Shown here: piece after piece, positions 22,664-33,666 of the stretch
How the letters are laid out: each line of letters begins with the position of its first letter
Position numbering within the stretch: position 1 is the stretch's first letter
Assembly (NCBI GenBank): GCA_907163345.1
Contig: CAJQUN010000333.1
Coordinates: forward strand, 62,001-126,000
Direction: 5' to 3'
DNA: 64,000 bases
Source: Haberlea rhodopensis
Lineage: Eukaryota > Streptophyta > Magnoliopsida > Lamiales > Gesneriaceae
Notes under the pieces: generated by a model
What the model was told of the DNA's origin: nothing
Seen by the model: only the letters and a program-made list of their open reading frames with translations
Databases searched by the model: none
Program-made: the position numbers and the translations under genes

Positions 22664-23192
22664 GGGTAAAACATGGACAACCCCCAACGTTTACATCATT
22701 TAGCACTTTACCCCTAATCTTTTAAAATATGTATTTAACCTACTGAATAATTTTACGTAATGAGTTAACCCTCTAAACAATATTCAGGAACCATTTTCCC
22801 GAATATTCTGCTTGCAAATTCCTCTATGTGCGTCGCACATGCACAATCGAGTGTATGTATGTCTTTTCATATATTTTCTACAGGAATTTTACGAGTATAC
22901 CCATTAGAAAATACACGAAAAGTAATTTTACTATTATACCAAGATCAAGTAATTTTACTCATTAAATTCCTACAGAAAATAAATGAAAGATATACATACA
23001 CTCGATGTAGCATGTGAGACGTGTGTGAAGGAACTTGGGGTTGTCTGCATGTGAGATGTATATTCCCAAATATTGTTTTGGGGGTTAAGTGCACTACTTA
23101 TGATTATTCAAGGGGTTAAGTGCATATTTTGAAAGGTTAGGAGGTAAAATGCTAAACAATGATTAAATATTGGGGTTGTCCGCTTTTTACCC
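22664..23192. mobile_element. Mutator-like element with long terminal inverted repeats
   Basis: The left arm starts GGGTAAAACATGGACAACCC and the right arm, read in reverse, GGGTAAAAAGCGGACAACCC. Inverted similarity continues inward for about 250 bp on each side, through taaccc, tcgagtgtatgtat and attttctacagg/attttctgtagg words. The element is thus almost one imperfect palindrome. Flanks tttaaaaca and tttaaagta match at 7 of 9 positions, in line with a 9-bp Mutator duplication. No coding sequence. Confidence 0.75.
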
Positions 23193-24144
23193 TTTAAAGT
23201 ATACAATAATAATTTCATTCCTCCAAAACAAAACGGAAAACATAATTCATTTCCTCAGAGCATTCAATTTCTCCGAGACTCATCCTGAGAACTTTTAGAA
23301 TAAATTCATATGAGAGATGATGCAGACCCTAAACAAAGTTGTAAATTTTATCTAGTGAATCCTAAGATTGGTTAGTTTAATGCTGCTGTGATGGCAAATT
23401 AAACTTTAGAACATTTCAAAATATGGGTGCTTGTTGGCCAGAAGCTGTTTCGGGACCGAACCGGTTCATCGTGGTTTGGAATCGGAATTGGGCGGCCAAC
23501 CAGTTAGAACCGGATTGGAGCGGTTCCAATGGTAAGGATCCGGAACCGATGGAATTTTTTTAAAAAAAAATTAGGTACACCATTCCTGTTTGATATTTCT
23601 GCCCCTGAATAATTGATTATACAGTGCGGTCGCTTGTTTTGGTTAGATAAAGAGGATATACATTCTTGGAGGTGAAGGAGGGGACTACACAGATACTTAT
23701 GAATGCCTTTCAAAAAATTAAAAGAGCAGTGAAAATCTGTAATATCTATGGAGGATACCCGTAATGAGCAGAGAGAGATGCCCGTTTGAAAGACAAGCGA
23801 GAAAAGATCAACAAGTGCAGGAGATCCATCAAGAAATACGCAATGTTATGTTCCGGAGCCATATTTTGCAGCAGCTTGTTTGGGACTCAAAATTTATTGT
23901 GGGATCGGAGAGGATGGCATAAGAGGCTAACACTAATGTATCTTAACGATGGGTAGCAATCGATAGTTGCCCACAAAATTTGTCCAAATCGGTCCGATAA
24001 CACCCCTATTTCAAATCAATGATTGATATATCCTAATGTATCAAAGTAGCGTAAAAAAGACCTATTCTACCACTATCCCTCAGTGACACTGGTTGTAGAG
24101 GTAGTAGCGATGGTGTCTGTAATCATGATGATCTCTGCGCAATA
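23193..24144. other. Intergenic with a gaaccgg-rich fragment
   Basis: 23455-23560 holds a cluster of gaaccgg/ggttcc words like those in the hAT-like elements, without clear ends. No gene is otherwise recognised. Confidence 0.45.
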
Positions 24145-24293
24145 TGCATTACGCGGTTTTGTCTTGGCTACTTCATTGGGGCACTACCCCATGGGGTAGA
24201 TCTCACCATACAATGGGTATATTCCCATGAGAATATACAAATTGTGTAGTGAGATCTACCCCATGGGGTAGCCAAGAAGGTCCTGCATTACGC
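24145..24293. mobile_element. Short hairpin MITE with perfect 10-bp target duplication
   Basis: TGCATTACGC occurs at 24145-24154 and 24284-24293 and encloses a 129-bp segment. The segment's arms, built from cttggctac, accccatggggt and agatctcac, pair with their complements; the loop lies around 24220-24232. Duplication length fits Mutator-like mobilisation. Confidence 0.8.
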
Positions 24294-24706
24294 ATCAATG
24301 CATGATTACCCTATTGCACGTACAAGGAAAGATCAGATTCCTATGTATGTTAAAAAAAATAATAATCAGATTCCCATGTACTCATAGATTTAGTTAAACT
24401 CATTACAATCTGATAGTGGTGTCTAATGTGAATATATATTTAGCGGTCGCTATCTCACGGGGAGTGTTATGTGTGAGTAGCTGCCAATAAGTGTTCTTAG
24501 AGGCAGATCAACCAAACCGTGAAAATACCATATTGTTCGGTTATTTTGGTTCATGACAACAATATCATAAAATTGTGTATACATTTTACCCAGATAACTC
24601 TTTCATACATATTCATAATTTAATATCACTATATAGTATTCATGATTTGTGAAAATAATCTTAATATTTTCAAAAACATTGTTATGTGTATATATAGGAT
24701 GTGATA
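24294..24706. other. Intergenic, nothing recognised
   Basis: AT-rich sequence without a supported feature. Confidence 0.45.
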
Positions 24707-24872
24707 GTTTGAAAAATGATTTTTGGTCAAACTTTTTTTTTGATTTATGACCTTATTTAAAGATTTGTTTTGCAAAGTGACCTTCAAAAGCATACAAAAA
24801 ACAAACATCAAACAAAAATTAAAGAGGTTATATTTCAAAATTATGATCAAACAAAAGTTATTTGTTTAAATA
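24707..24872. repeat. Dispersed repeat D, copy 2
   Basis: Second copy of the repeat at 14682-14852, same orientation, about 10 kb away. Confidence 0.7.
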
Positions 24873-26032
24873 GGATGCGACGAGATATTATTGTGTGTGT
24901 GTGCACGCATTAATTATTCAATACCGTAATATCACTTGAGAGGATCCTATTTTTCTTTTTATATCGTGATTAAGGTCGAGAACTCCATTCAGTTCAAGAA
25001 AAAAATGATGGGCTTTGCCTAGATGGGCCGTTATATTTATTTTGAAAGACGAATTACACATCAATTTCACATCCAAAATATTTTTTCAACTAAATCACAC
25101 AAAAAATCTTATTTCCAACTCAATCCATCTTCCAAATTTTTTCCCCAAATAAATCAATTTTTTATTCTCTTTTATTTATAAGTCTTTTCTCATTTCCTTA
25201 ATTATCCTCATACACCCCAAATACATCCACATCGGCTTTGATATCCATTGTCAATTCCTTTCGCTTGAAAATATTTCTCCCAAATTCAACTTCGACCCTT
25301 CAATCGTGCTCAATTTGTTAGGAAGATTTCAAGATCAATCCAAGCACCAATTGTATTTTCATGTTTTCGACGTATTTGTTTAACTACTTTGCTTTAAATG
25401 TTTCATTTCGTTTCTATTCAACGTTTTTTTGGCATTCTTTTGCTGTTTTATGGGATTTTTGTACTTCAATCGATATTGAATTGTTATTTCAATTACGTCG
25501 CACATAATATGTTTCTCAAAAAGTCTCTTTAGTTAATGAAACTTTTTCTAAAAATATTGAAAAAAGATAATACTACAAACAGAGCCACGACTTCATCGTA
25601 AACAATAAGTCCAGTTTTATCACCAATAATTAAGTCTTTGGACTTCAGAGAAGAGTTCTGCATTTTCAAATATAATGTTAAAATAGTGAATGGATATGTA
25701 TTTTGGAGTATTGTATTGCTTTATCACCAATATTATAACTCATATACTAGTCTATTTTGCGCCGATTATCTAAATAATATTTGTTTGAATTGTGGTATCA
25801 CTTTGTAATTTGTATGGACAACTTTTATCTGGAGCTTCTGGATTACTTAAGATGCAACGTTATTTTGAGTAAATTTGTTCAAAAATCTTGATAGAAATGC
25901 CTGTTGTCCACATGTTCATATAGATAAGTTAGATATGTATGAAAGAACATGCATTTAAATGAGAATCGTTTTCGCTGGTTTCAGCTAAGTATCAAATATC
26001 GGAGCATTTATATTTCATGCACCAGTTATTTG
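24873..26032. other. Intergenic, nothing recognised
   Basis: AT-rich; no gene, RNA gene or terminal-repeat element could be supported. Confidence 0.45.
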
Positions 26033-26282
26033 ATCTTGTTCACGCGGTGTAAGTACAACATACTAAGGTTTTAATCAGTCGGTGCATGTAATATGCATGC
26101 ACCGCCTACATCTATGAGTGCATGTAAAGTACAAGTACCGATAAACTTAGGTATTGTCTTTAACAAAAAACATAAATATATGCACCCATGATTTCAACTT
26201 GTTCACGCGGTGTAAGTGCAACATACTAATATTTTAATAAGTTGATGTATGTAATTTACATGCACCACCCAAGTAAAATTTG
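26033..26282. repeat. Local direct duplication around a cacgcggtgtaag phrase
   Basis: The phrase ttgttcacgcggtgtaagt followed by caacatacta and tgcatgcacc(g/a)cc occurs twice, about 165 bp apart (near 26036 and 26203). Confidence 0.65.
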
Positions 26283-26714
26283 GGGAAAGATTCGGGCCGG
26301 TACTAGATGGTAAAAGTTTCATATGGCTATTTCTTCAACTTTAGTTTCTCACTGGATGGACAATATCTGAAATCCAACACTAATTCTAAGAAAATAAAAT
26401 AAAATACCAATTTCGAGAGGCTTTTCTTACCTGCCTATTATGTTAGTTGTAAGATTTGGGCTCACATTAAAATGTCAATTGATCTTTCTGTAATGTCACA
26501 TAGGAAGCTCATGATGTAATTTCCTAAGAAAGATATAAACTGGGAATTTCCGACATCATGTCACTTCATTAATGCAAAGATCTATAACAACAAAATAGAT
26601 GCATATATCAAATTCCTGGCAGCATATTATCTTTCCAAATCAAAGTTGAAGGATTGGCAATCTAAAATAAGAAAGCAACACACATGTAAATTACATACAT
26701 TGTACGGACATATG
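26283..26714. other. Intergenic, nothing recognised
   Basis: Contains cgggccggtactagatgg (about 26296), which resembles cgggccggtaccaggtga near 60278. Otherwise no feature. Confidence 0.4.
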
Positions 26715-26990
26715 CTCACACAAACCGTACAAACACCCGAGCAACAAAAATGGCCCATGAAACTCTTGGGGTTCGACTTCGACTACGAAATAAAAATAAG
26801 CCGGGAAAGGAGAATAAAGTAGCCGACACATTATCTCGGATCACTTACAATTTGTACGCAGCCATTACCGGACGCACCTTGCCATGGATTGATCGACTTC
26901 GCACTCATTATGCGGCACAACTCTCTGGACAACAATTACTCCATGACGTTCAATCAAGTCCTAGCAAATTCCTCATTTTAAAGTGAGAGT
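26715..26990 (+). pseudogene. Ty3/Gypsy RNase H to integrase fragment
   Basis: Words QTPEQQKW and KPGKENKVADTLSRI, in two frames separated by a shift, are typical of the end of Gypsy RNase H. The fragment is on the plus strand, opposite to the adjacent reverse-transcriptase fragment, so the original element has been rearranged. No LTR was found. Confidence 0.75.
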
Positions 26991-27480
26991 TGGTTTGATA
27001 ATTGCAAAGACAAGCTGTAGATACCCGAGGCCACAATCCAGCAACAACTCCTTGGTGAATTTCACTCATCTCCATTAGGAGGATATTCCCGGTTTTGTGG
27101 GTATCGGAGGATTGTACTTTGATTTGGTGATACCCTGACAGCAAATATTTTTTTTGAAAATATAGACGTGCCACTTAATTCATCTAAAATCTCGTTCACC
27201 GTAGGGATTGGGAACCGATCTTGAACTCTAAGGGCATTAAGAGCCATATAATCCACACAAAAGCGCCATATACGGTATACCATCTTTTTTGCGAACAACA
27301 CAGGATGAATATGGGTCGCGGCTTGGTTTAATAATTCCATCCTGTAATATCCCTTCGATTAGCTGGGTCATGATTTGCTTTTGGTAATGAGGGTATCAAT
27401 ACGGTTGCACATTCACAGGTTTTGCATCGGGCAAAAGATGTATTTGATGGTCAAAGGGATCGCTGGACAGGTTAAACAAA
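26991..27480 (-). pseudogene. Ty3/Gypsy reverse transcriptase fragment
   Basis: On the minus strand the words WRFCVDYMALNAL, DRFPIPTVNEILDEL and SGYHQIKV mark the fingers/palm part of Gypsy reverse transcriptase, upstream of the YxDD motif, which is not reached. Frameshifts separate the segments. Further upstream, words such as LPDAKPVNVQPY also fit the start of the Gypsy RT region. Confidence 0.8.
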
Positions 27481-27907
27481 TGTGAGAACTCATGGTCGAA
27501 TTATGTCGTGGGTACACCCGGAATCGTCGAGGGCGATAAAGGAATGGTTATTTATAGTGCAAGTTATTCGGAGTGTTCTAGTGGTCGGAAAACCCAAGTA
27601 AGCGGCAAAGGAAAGGTGAAAATGTCATCTCTATCTCCATCTCCATCTCCATGTTCGGCAGAAGGTATTTCTCATGGATGTGTTAAATCTGGGACGTGGA
27701 TCCCTAATCTTGGCCTCAATTAATTTGGACAAGCCTATCGTATCCGTGATGAATGGGGCCTCAAGATGGCCAATTCATGCCAGATTTCATTTCTTTAAAC
27801 AATTTAGTATAGCATCGGGGGCAAACCTACCACACAATTGCAATGGAGTTCGATTTGTGCCACTGACGCTAGACCCTGAACCGGCCCGTGGTCAACTGGC
27901 CAGTTAA
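27481..27907 (-). pseudogene. Probable Gypsy gag/protease remnant
   Basis: Upstream of the RT fragment on the same strand, degraded reading frames include KLIEAKIRDPRPRF, which resembles the Gypsy gag/protease linker. Two plus-strand frames here are judged shadows. The assignment rests on order and weak similarity. Confidence 0.4.
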
Positions 27908-28220
27908 TCGGTCAACACTAATCTATTAATATGGTATTTTATATATATAATTTTAGGTAATTTTCCCGTCAAGATACGTTGATATAAGACAGGAAAAATT
28001 AAAATTTCATATATTTTGGAAAACATAATCTCCACACTTATTTATTGCCTTATGTTATTTAAGATTGATGATTATGAAATGATGACTCAATGATAGATTT
28101 CCTTTTTATGAAATTAATTCGGTGATAGATTTGAATCAGCTTTAATGTAAGAGTGGATGCTGTTTTTGAGAGACAAAAGCAAAGTAAAGGACACCATTCG
28201 AATAATTGTTGGAGTAAAGA
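27908..28220. other. Intergenic, nothing recognised
   Basis: AT-rich, no supported feature. Confidence 0.45.
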
Positions 28221-28500
28221 GTATTTGTGATAGCAACCTAAATTTTTAAACTAATCTAATATAATTTCAAAATTATTTTAAATAAAAGTAATATAAATAT
28301 TTTTATCAAATATAATCACACATAAATTATTTTTTTGATAAAAATTGGTTACAAATTTTGTTAAAATATTAGGGAGCACTTTTGTTAAACAAAAAATTTA
28401 TGTGAGATTATATATGTGAGATTACTTTTGTTAATAAAATAGTTTCTTCGAGATTATATTTGATATTTTTAAAGTTTGGGACTAGTATTGTAAATACCTT
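28221..28500. repeat. Palindromic dispersed repeat P, copy A
   Basis: Ends near aaattttttaaactaatctaatata-type sequence and, inverted, tagtcccaaactttaaaaata. The inside is AT-rich with ttgttaaa words in both orientations. Related to copies at 28790-29085 and 30112-30420. Confidence 0.55.
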
Positions 28501-28660
28501 TATTTATTTTATTGTACGCTTTTTTATAATTTCCTCCAAATATTAAGATTGAATAGGGCACTATTGAATCTTCTTCCACAATTAATTCATTAATTTCTGA
28601 GTCGCCAGCAGCCCCTACCTTGCTCCTTTTCTTTTCTCACGTTCCATTCTATCTATTTAT

Positions 28661-28671
<11 letters not shown>

Positions 28672-28695
<24 letters not shown>

Positions 28696-28716
28696 TATTA
28701 TTATTATTATTATTAT
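28672..28716. repeat. (TAA)n(TTA)n self-complementary microsatellite
   Basis: A run of AAT/TAA triplets is followed directly by ATT/TTA triplets, so the whole 45 bp can fold as a hairpin. Confidence 0.85.
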
Positions 28717-28789
28717 ACATTCCATTAGCTAAATAACCCCAATTGAAACTAGAATTAATGTGCTAAGAATTATTATAAGAAATACGATA

Positions 28790-29085
28790 TAGATTTTTTC
28801 AATGCTAGTCGCAAACTTTAGAACTAATCAAATATAGTACCATATAAAATATTTTTAAATAAAAAATAGTACCACATAAATGTTTTTAACAAATTTACTC
28901 ACATAAATTATTTTTTTTAACAAAAGTGGTCTTATAATCGAATAGGAGCTTTATGACCATTTTCGATTAAAAACATCAGTTTGGGATATTACTAATTAAA
29001 ACAAAAGTTTGGCAATATTCTTGATTAAAAACAATTTTCATAACATTATATTTGATTAGTTCTAAAATTTGGGACAAATATTCAA
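28790..29085. repeat. Palindromic dispersed repeat P, copy B
   Basis: The left end gcaaactttagaactaatca and the right end, inverted, cccaaattttagaactaatca give clear terminal inverted repeats of about 35 bp around an AT-rich core. No coding sequence; it looks like a MITE. Confidence 0.65.
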
Positions 29086-29548
29086 AAGACTCATATTCTA
29101 TAGAAAATTTTTATCATATTGTGTTATAGCAATGATGAATAATTTGAGTTTGAATTTTATAACATGTTTATAAACAATATATCATCTACTAAGATTAAAA
29201 CTTTTATACATAAATTAATGATATATACGTACTACAACAAATATATTGGGATATAATTTGACAAAAGATTCATCACTTAAACACACACCACTAGATTTCA
29301 TAACATAAAAATATCATATAATTATAATATGGGTCTCTCCTATATACAATGGTACCACAAGAACAAAAACCAACAAATTTTCTCACACAGGATAAGCAGT
29401 ATTAATTTTGATGGCGACTTAGATGATACACAAATTTAAAAATATCTATATTTATAAAACGAGTTTCAAATTTTTCTTCTAATTCTCCAAAGGACCACAG
29501 CAGCAGGATCATTGATATCATGAGAAAGATTCTTCCTTAATTTACCTG
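29086..29548. other. Region downstream of the CLE gene
   Basis: AT-rich; contains the 3' flank of the minus-strand CLE precursor. No separate gene seen. Confidence 0.45.
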
Positions 29549-29854
29549 TCAATTGGCAATAGGGTTTGGTCCACTTGGAACTTCATGTTCATCACCTGCT
29601 ACAAACTTATCTTTCCCTTTTGGCTTAGAATTCTCCCTTTTTCTTGGGTTAAACTCCATTGTTTTGGAAGCAGCAGCTGGTACTGTTACAGCAGATGAAA
29701 TATCTGAGAAAAGGGTATCTGAGGCCATTTTTGAAGAGAGTTTTGAAGCTGGGTCTGTTGCAGAGTCCACAACTGCTACAATTATTAAGAGAATGAACAA
29801 AAACTTGAAGAACAAATGGTGGGATTTTGCGGAAATTTCAAGAATTGTTGCCAT
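29549..29854 (-). CDS. CLE41/44: CLE41/44-type (TDIF-like) peptide hormone precursor
   Basis: A secreted precursor of 101 residues whose last twelve are HEVPSGPNPIAN (29552-29587), directly before TGA. TDIF, the mature peptide of Arabidopsis CLE41/CLE44, is HEVPSGPNPISN with hydroxylated prolines; it is perceived by the receptor kinase TDR/PXY and promotes cambium division while blocking xylem differentiation. The N-terminus (about residues 1-31, MATILEIS... FKFLFILLIIVAVVDS) is a good signal peptide. The middle is variable, and KTMEFNPRK resembles the conserved TMDLRP-like stretch before the CLE box in this subgroup. Single exon, usual length for the family. An in-frame upstream ATG (29902) would add 16 residues before the signal; the inner ATG gives the better signal peptide. 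Position 11 is Ala, not Ser. Confidence 0.88.
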   Translation of the reverse strand: MATILEISAKSHHLFFKFLFILLIIVAVVDSATDPASKLSSKMASDTLFSDISSAVTVPAAASKTMEFNPRKRENSKPKGKDKFVAGDEHEVPSGPNPIAN

Positions 29855-30111
29855 GCAAATTGGAAAAGGAAACCACCCCCCAAGAAGTCCAGATGAGATC
29901 AATATCCATTAACCAGATGCAAATGCACCACAAAAGTAATGAACGAGAATTTTTCAGAATGGAAAAAAAAGTAAAGGGAGGAAGGGGAGGGAGAAGAAGC
30001 TTCAGAAAAAGCGTTGGATTGCAAAGGAGGGTTTGAAATTACATACACAAATACAATTTCTAAAAATAATGCAATAAATTATATAAGATGTATATTATAA
30101 GAACGGTCCCA
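29855..30111 (-). promoter_or_regulatory. Presumed 5' UTR and promoter-proximal region of the CLE gene
   Basis: The sequence upstream of the CLE ATG contains a C/T-rich stretch on the minus strand (30005-29960, cttctccctcccc type), common in plant leader regions. No clear TATA box is called. Confidence 0.35.
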
Positions 30112-30420
30112 CAAAATATTAGCATTTGCATTACTAGTCCCAAACTTTTAAAACTAAACAAATATAGTCTAATTGAAATTGTTTTTAAAAAAAAATTTCC
30201 CAAGACCACATTAGCGTTAAAAAAATGGAACGGACATGTGCGGGTTTGAGGAGCTTTGTTCTTGAACGGACATATACATGACATATATCCATTCCGTTTT
30301 TAATGAAAAAGTAGTATTGATACTATTTTTGTTAAAACAACAGTTTTTATGAGACTATATTTGATAAAATAGTTTTTTGTGAATCAGTTTTGTTAAAAAA
30401 ATAATTGTATGGGACTATGT
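30112..30420. repeat. Palindromic dispersed repeat P, copy C
   Basis: The left end actagtcccaaacttttaaa with caaatatagt nearby is repeated inverted, in degenerate form, toward 30400 (atgggactatgt). Third copy of this family around the CLE gene. Confidence 0.5.
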
Positions 30421-31862
30421 CCTCCGATGAATCGATTTGCTCATAATCAAATATATAAGGGTATGAAAATAAAAGTAAAAATATGCATATAAAATGTTGT
30501 ATAAGAAATATCACTAGTGGTAATTAACAAGCATTATGTGGTAATTGATATTAATATGTTCATTTATCTTATTTCATAAAATATATAATATGTTACTTAT
30601 GCATATTGGAATGACGTCTAATAACATTATTTGCTATAATTAATTTGATCATCTTGACTTTTGAGAATTAAGAAAGCAGAAGGGGCCATGACGGTCATAT
30701 GAACTAAGACACCACAATTTACTCCTTTGGTTTATTATACATTTTGTCAAATTACAACTTAAAAAATATTATTATATTATATTGTAAAAAAAAATATTGG
30801 ATAATGGTGGTGGCTTTCTCTCTTTCGGCCCGTTACCAAAAATAAAAAACATTGATTTGACTGGGATCACACCTATGTTTTTTGTTGTTAATTTATCAAA
30901 TTAAAAATGTCGCTTTCCATTGCCATTCAAGGTCTAGGCATTAGGATAGCTTCAAATCTTTTTTAGCTTTCTAGGGTGAATAGTAAACGACCCTTAATCT
31001 ATACAATAACGAATTTCATCTCTTTAGTTTAACAATATCTATCAACGAATTTTACCCATCTAGTTTAGCAATAATGTATATCTCATATACTCTAAGTCAC
31101 ATAATCCTCCTATCTCCATGCACGCAGTGGCGCTCCAATTGCGAGGGCGTGCGGCGCTTTAAGACGCACTAAATTTGACTAAGTCACACACCAAATTTCA
31201 CTAAGTCGCGTGTTATTGTTAAATCTTTTTAATTCTCCGACTTAATTCTCATTTTTTATTTTTTATTAGTACTTATTTTTTTGAGACTTTTTGGAAGCAT
31301 ATTTTTCATTTGACACCGACTTAATCCTTTAGATACAATTAATGAAAACCCAACTTCGAATAATAACCGATTATTATGAAGTTTAATGGATGATAACAAG
31401 TTATTGATGAGTGTATATGAAAGCACTAATTAAAGTCTCATACATGTTAAGTTGAGTGCTCAAATAACCAAGGAGGTTTAGTTTAACTCTTAACGGAGTA
31501 TGATATAAATTGTTAGAATTGAAGACAATTTGCACCGCCTATGTGAATATGAAATGGTGCCGCTTCAACAAGAGTTTAGAGGATTACTCTTGTAAATAGT
31601 CGTAGAATATGGTTGCTAGCACATAACCATTAATCGTGCTATAAACATATATGAAACTTTATGGATATAAAATAAATATAACGTGTGTATTATTTTTTTA
31701 TCGTAATAATAAGGAATCATGGTTTAATATTAGGACATCATGTACTTCATTATCATCTTAAGATACATAAACTAATTGATGGTTTAATCAATAAGATACG
31801 TTCTTCTATGCATTATATTTATCGTGAATATGTTTTCTTATGTTAACAAACTAGTGGGGGAT
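30421..31862. other. Intergenic, ending in a retroelement 3' junction
   Basis: No gene recognised. A small GC-rich patch lies at 31120-31215. At 31850-31862, ctagtgggggat is a polypurine tract directly before a TG-initiated sequence, so part of the left side may be the worn 3' end of an LTR element. Confidence 0.45.
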
Positions 31863-32060
31863 TGTTAGATAATTTGTTAATACAAGGAATGATAATCCAC
31901 TGGTAGATAAACAAAAAGGAAAATGGCAAAAGAAAAAAAGAGGAAATTGCGCAGAAAAGGAGGCACTAACACCTCCTGCACATTTCAGAATTCTCTGAAC
32001 AATAGGCGAGGTGCCTTAACACCTCTTGTAGGCGCGAAGGCGCCCCCTGCATTGTCTGTG
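31863..32060 (+). repeat. LTR fragment after a polypurine tract
   Basis: Starts TGTTAGATAATTTG directly after agtgggggat. It includes inverted words aggtgcctt/aacacctc and ggcgcgaaggcgcc (31990-32045). The right end was not resolved; a second LTR-like sequence begins at 32061. Confidence 0.5.
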
Positions 32061-32465
32061 TGTTGGGATATGCCATAAGACAACTCATTAGATGATTGAT
32101 TTTGTCATACAATGTAATATGATTTTATTAATGTCAATTCATTATTATATATTATTCCAGTATATATATATATATATATATTAATGTCCTTAGAATAAAA
32201 TTGTATTATTCTTAAAGATTGTCCCTAGTCAAGTATTATCATGAATTAGGATAATGATAATGCATTGAGACTACAATGTATTGGTTGATGAATTTGTTCA
32301 TGGATATGAGATATCGAATCAACACATTGGTACTTGTTAGAGAACTATGTACTGGACAGACCACCATGAAAATGCTATATGAATAGTTATATGAATGCCA
32401 TAAGCAAATTCTCATAGGGATAATATTGTATGTAATCCTTACAACTTGAGATCACCAGAGATGGA
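32061..32465 (+). repeat. Copia-type LTR fragment
   Basis: Starts TGTTGGGATATGCC and contains phrases (ggatatgagatatcga, ggtacttgttag, actatgtactggaca) that I recognise as common in one class of plant Copia LTRs. No internal domain or partner LTR was found, so it may be a solo LTR or a fragment. Confidence 0.5.
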
Positions 32466-32862
32466 CCGCGGGTTAAGTGGGCCAACCTGCTGAACAATAA
32501 AAAAAATTAAAAAAAGTTTCAGAAAAGAATTCCAACTGAACTTATCGAGCTTGAAACTGATGCTAGGAGAATAATGAAATTTGCTTCAGGTTTTATCTAG
32601 ATATTAATCATGCTACTAAAAATACTTGACTAGGGAATCGATATTTTACTCAATTTTGAAATGCATGTTGCAACTTTTAAGCACGACCAAGTGAAAATAT
32701 ATTATGTATCAGATTCTTCAATGTGCTATTGAGTTCCTATTTATGAATTGAAGGTAAAAAAAGGAATAATCATTTTTTTTAAAAAAATGACCAACCCGCC
32801 AACCTGCGGGCCAACCCATCTATTTGGTAGGTCGGATTGAGCCAATCCGACAGGCCTAGTAC
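32466..32862. repeat. hAT-like fragment with gggccaacc words
   Basis: Near both ends, words such as gcgggttaagtgggccaacc and ccaacccgccaacctgcggg resemble the subterminal motifs of the hAT-like elements at 14964 and 21795. The right end has ccgacaggcctagta. A duplication was not identified. Confidence 0.4.
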
Positions 32863-33264
32863 ATTTTGATATATCTACATACACTCGACAAAACGTGCAT
32901 AATCGAGATACAAATAAAAGGAATACAACTTTTATTGTTGGCACGTAACTATATAACCTGGATACAAACAAAATATATAAAATTAAGTTCTTATATCTTT
33001 CATTTATTATTTCATAAAAAAAATATAAATTTTCTTTTCCCCGAATTCGTCCTTCAATGCCACAATCACTCCAAAAGACTTGATTATCTATCAATATATA
33101 ATTTAAGAGCGCTTGAAAGGAGAGTTTGGTGAGGTGGTTGAAGCACTGAAAATTATGGATTACCAGTTTGCAAACAATTTTAGAGTTAATTAATAAATTA
33201 AAAAGTTCGAGTTTTTGTTTAAAGAAGTTCGAGTTTTTTCAATGGCTTCTTAATTTCATTCCAG

Positions 33265-33666
33265 TTTTAACGTGAAAAACTCCCAAATCAGGAGAAAAGT
33301 CATCAGTGTCAGAGAAGACAATACATTATATGAAAAATTATTACAACCACATAATTTTTTTTCTCACCCCAAACACAACCACAAAGCTTTTCCACTAGCA
33401 ACACTTTATAACTCACACCCCTTACAAGAAAGACAACTAATAAAATCTTTTCTGATGTGGAAGACACAGCTGCAACCACAGAGCATACTAAGAATTTTAC
33501 TAAATTCTAAATCAAGAGAGTAATTTATCTAAAGCCAAAAGTTACTAGACAGACTATACATTGGTGCACTTAAAATTGAAGCCTCAACCCCCCTTTTATA
33601 GCTAAATGGTTGGCCATATTATTTCATTTTTCAATATGGGAATTATAACAAAGGCCCGACCCAACA
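33265..33666 (-). repeat. 3' LTR of the second gag-only element, truncated
   Basis: Closely matches the 5' LTR (shared words aacgtgaaaaactc, tatgaaaaattattacaa, cacaccccttacaagaaaga, aaatggttggccatatta), with small indels. The first ~95 bp of the LTR on the plus-strand left side are absent. Confidence 0.8.

Noticed and set aside
29553..29912. 119-codon plus-strand frame over the CLE gene
   Set aside because: The minus strand has a signal peptide and an exact CLE box before a stop; the plus frame has no recognisable feature.
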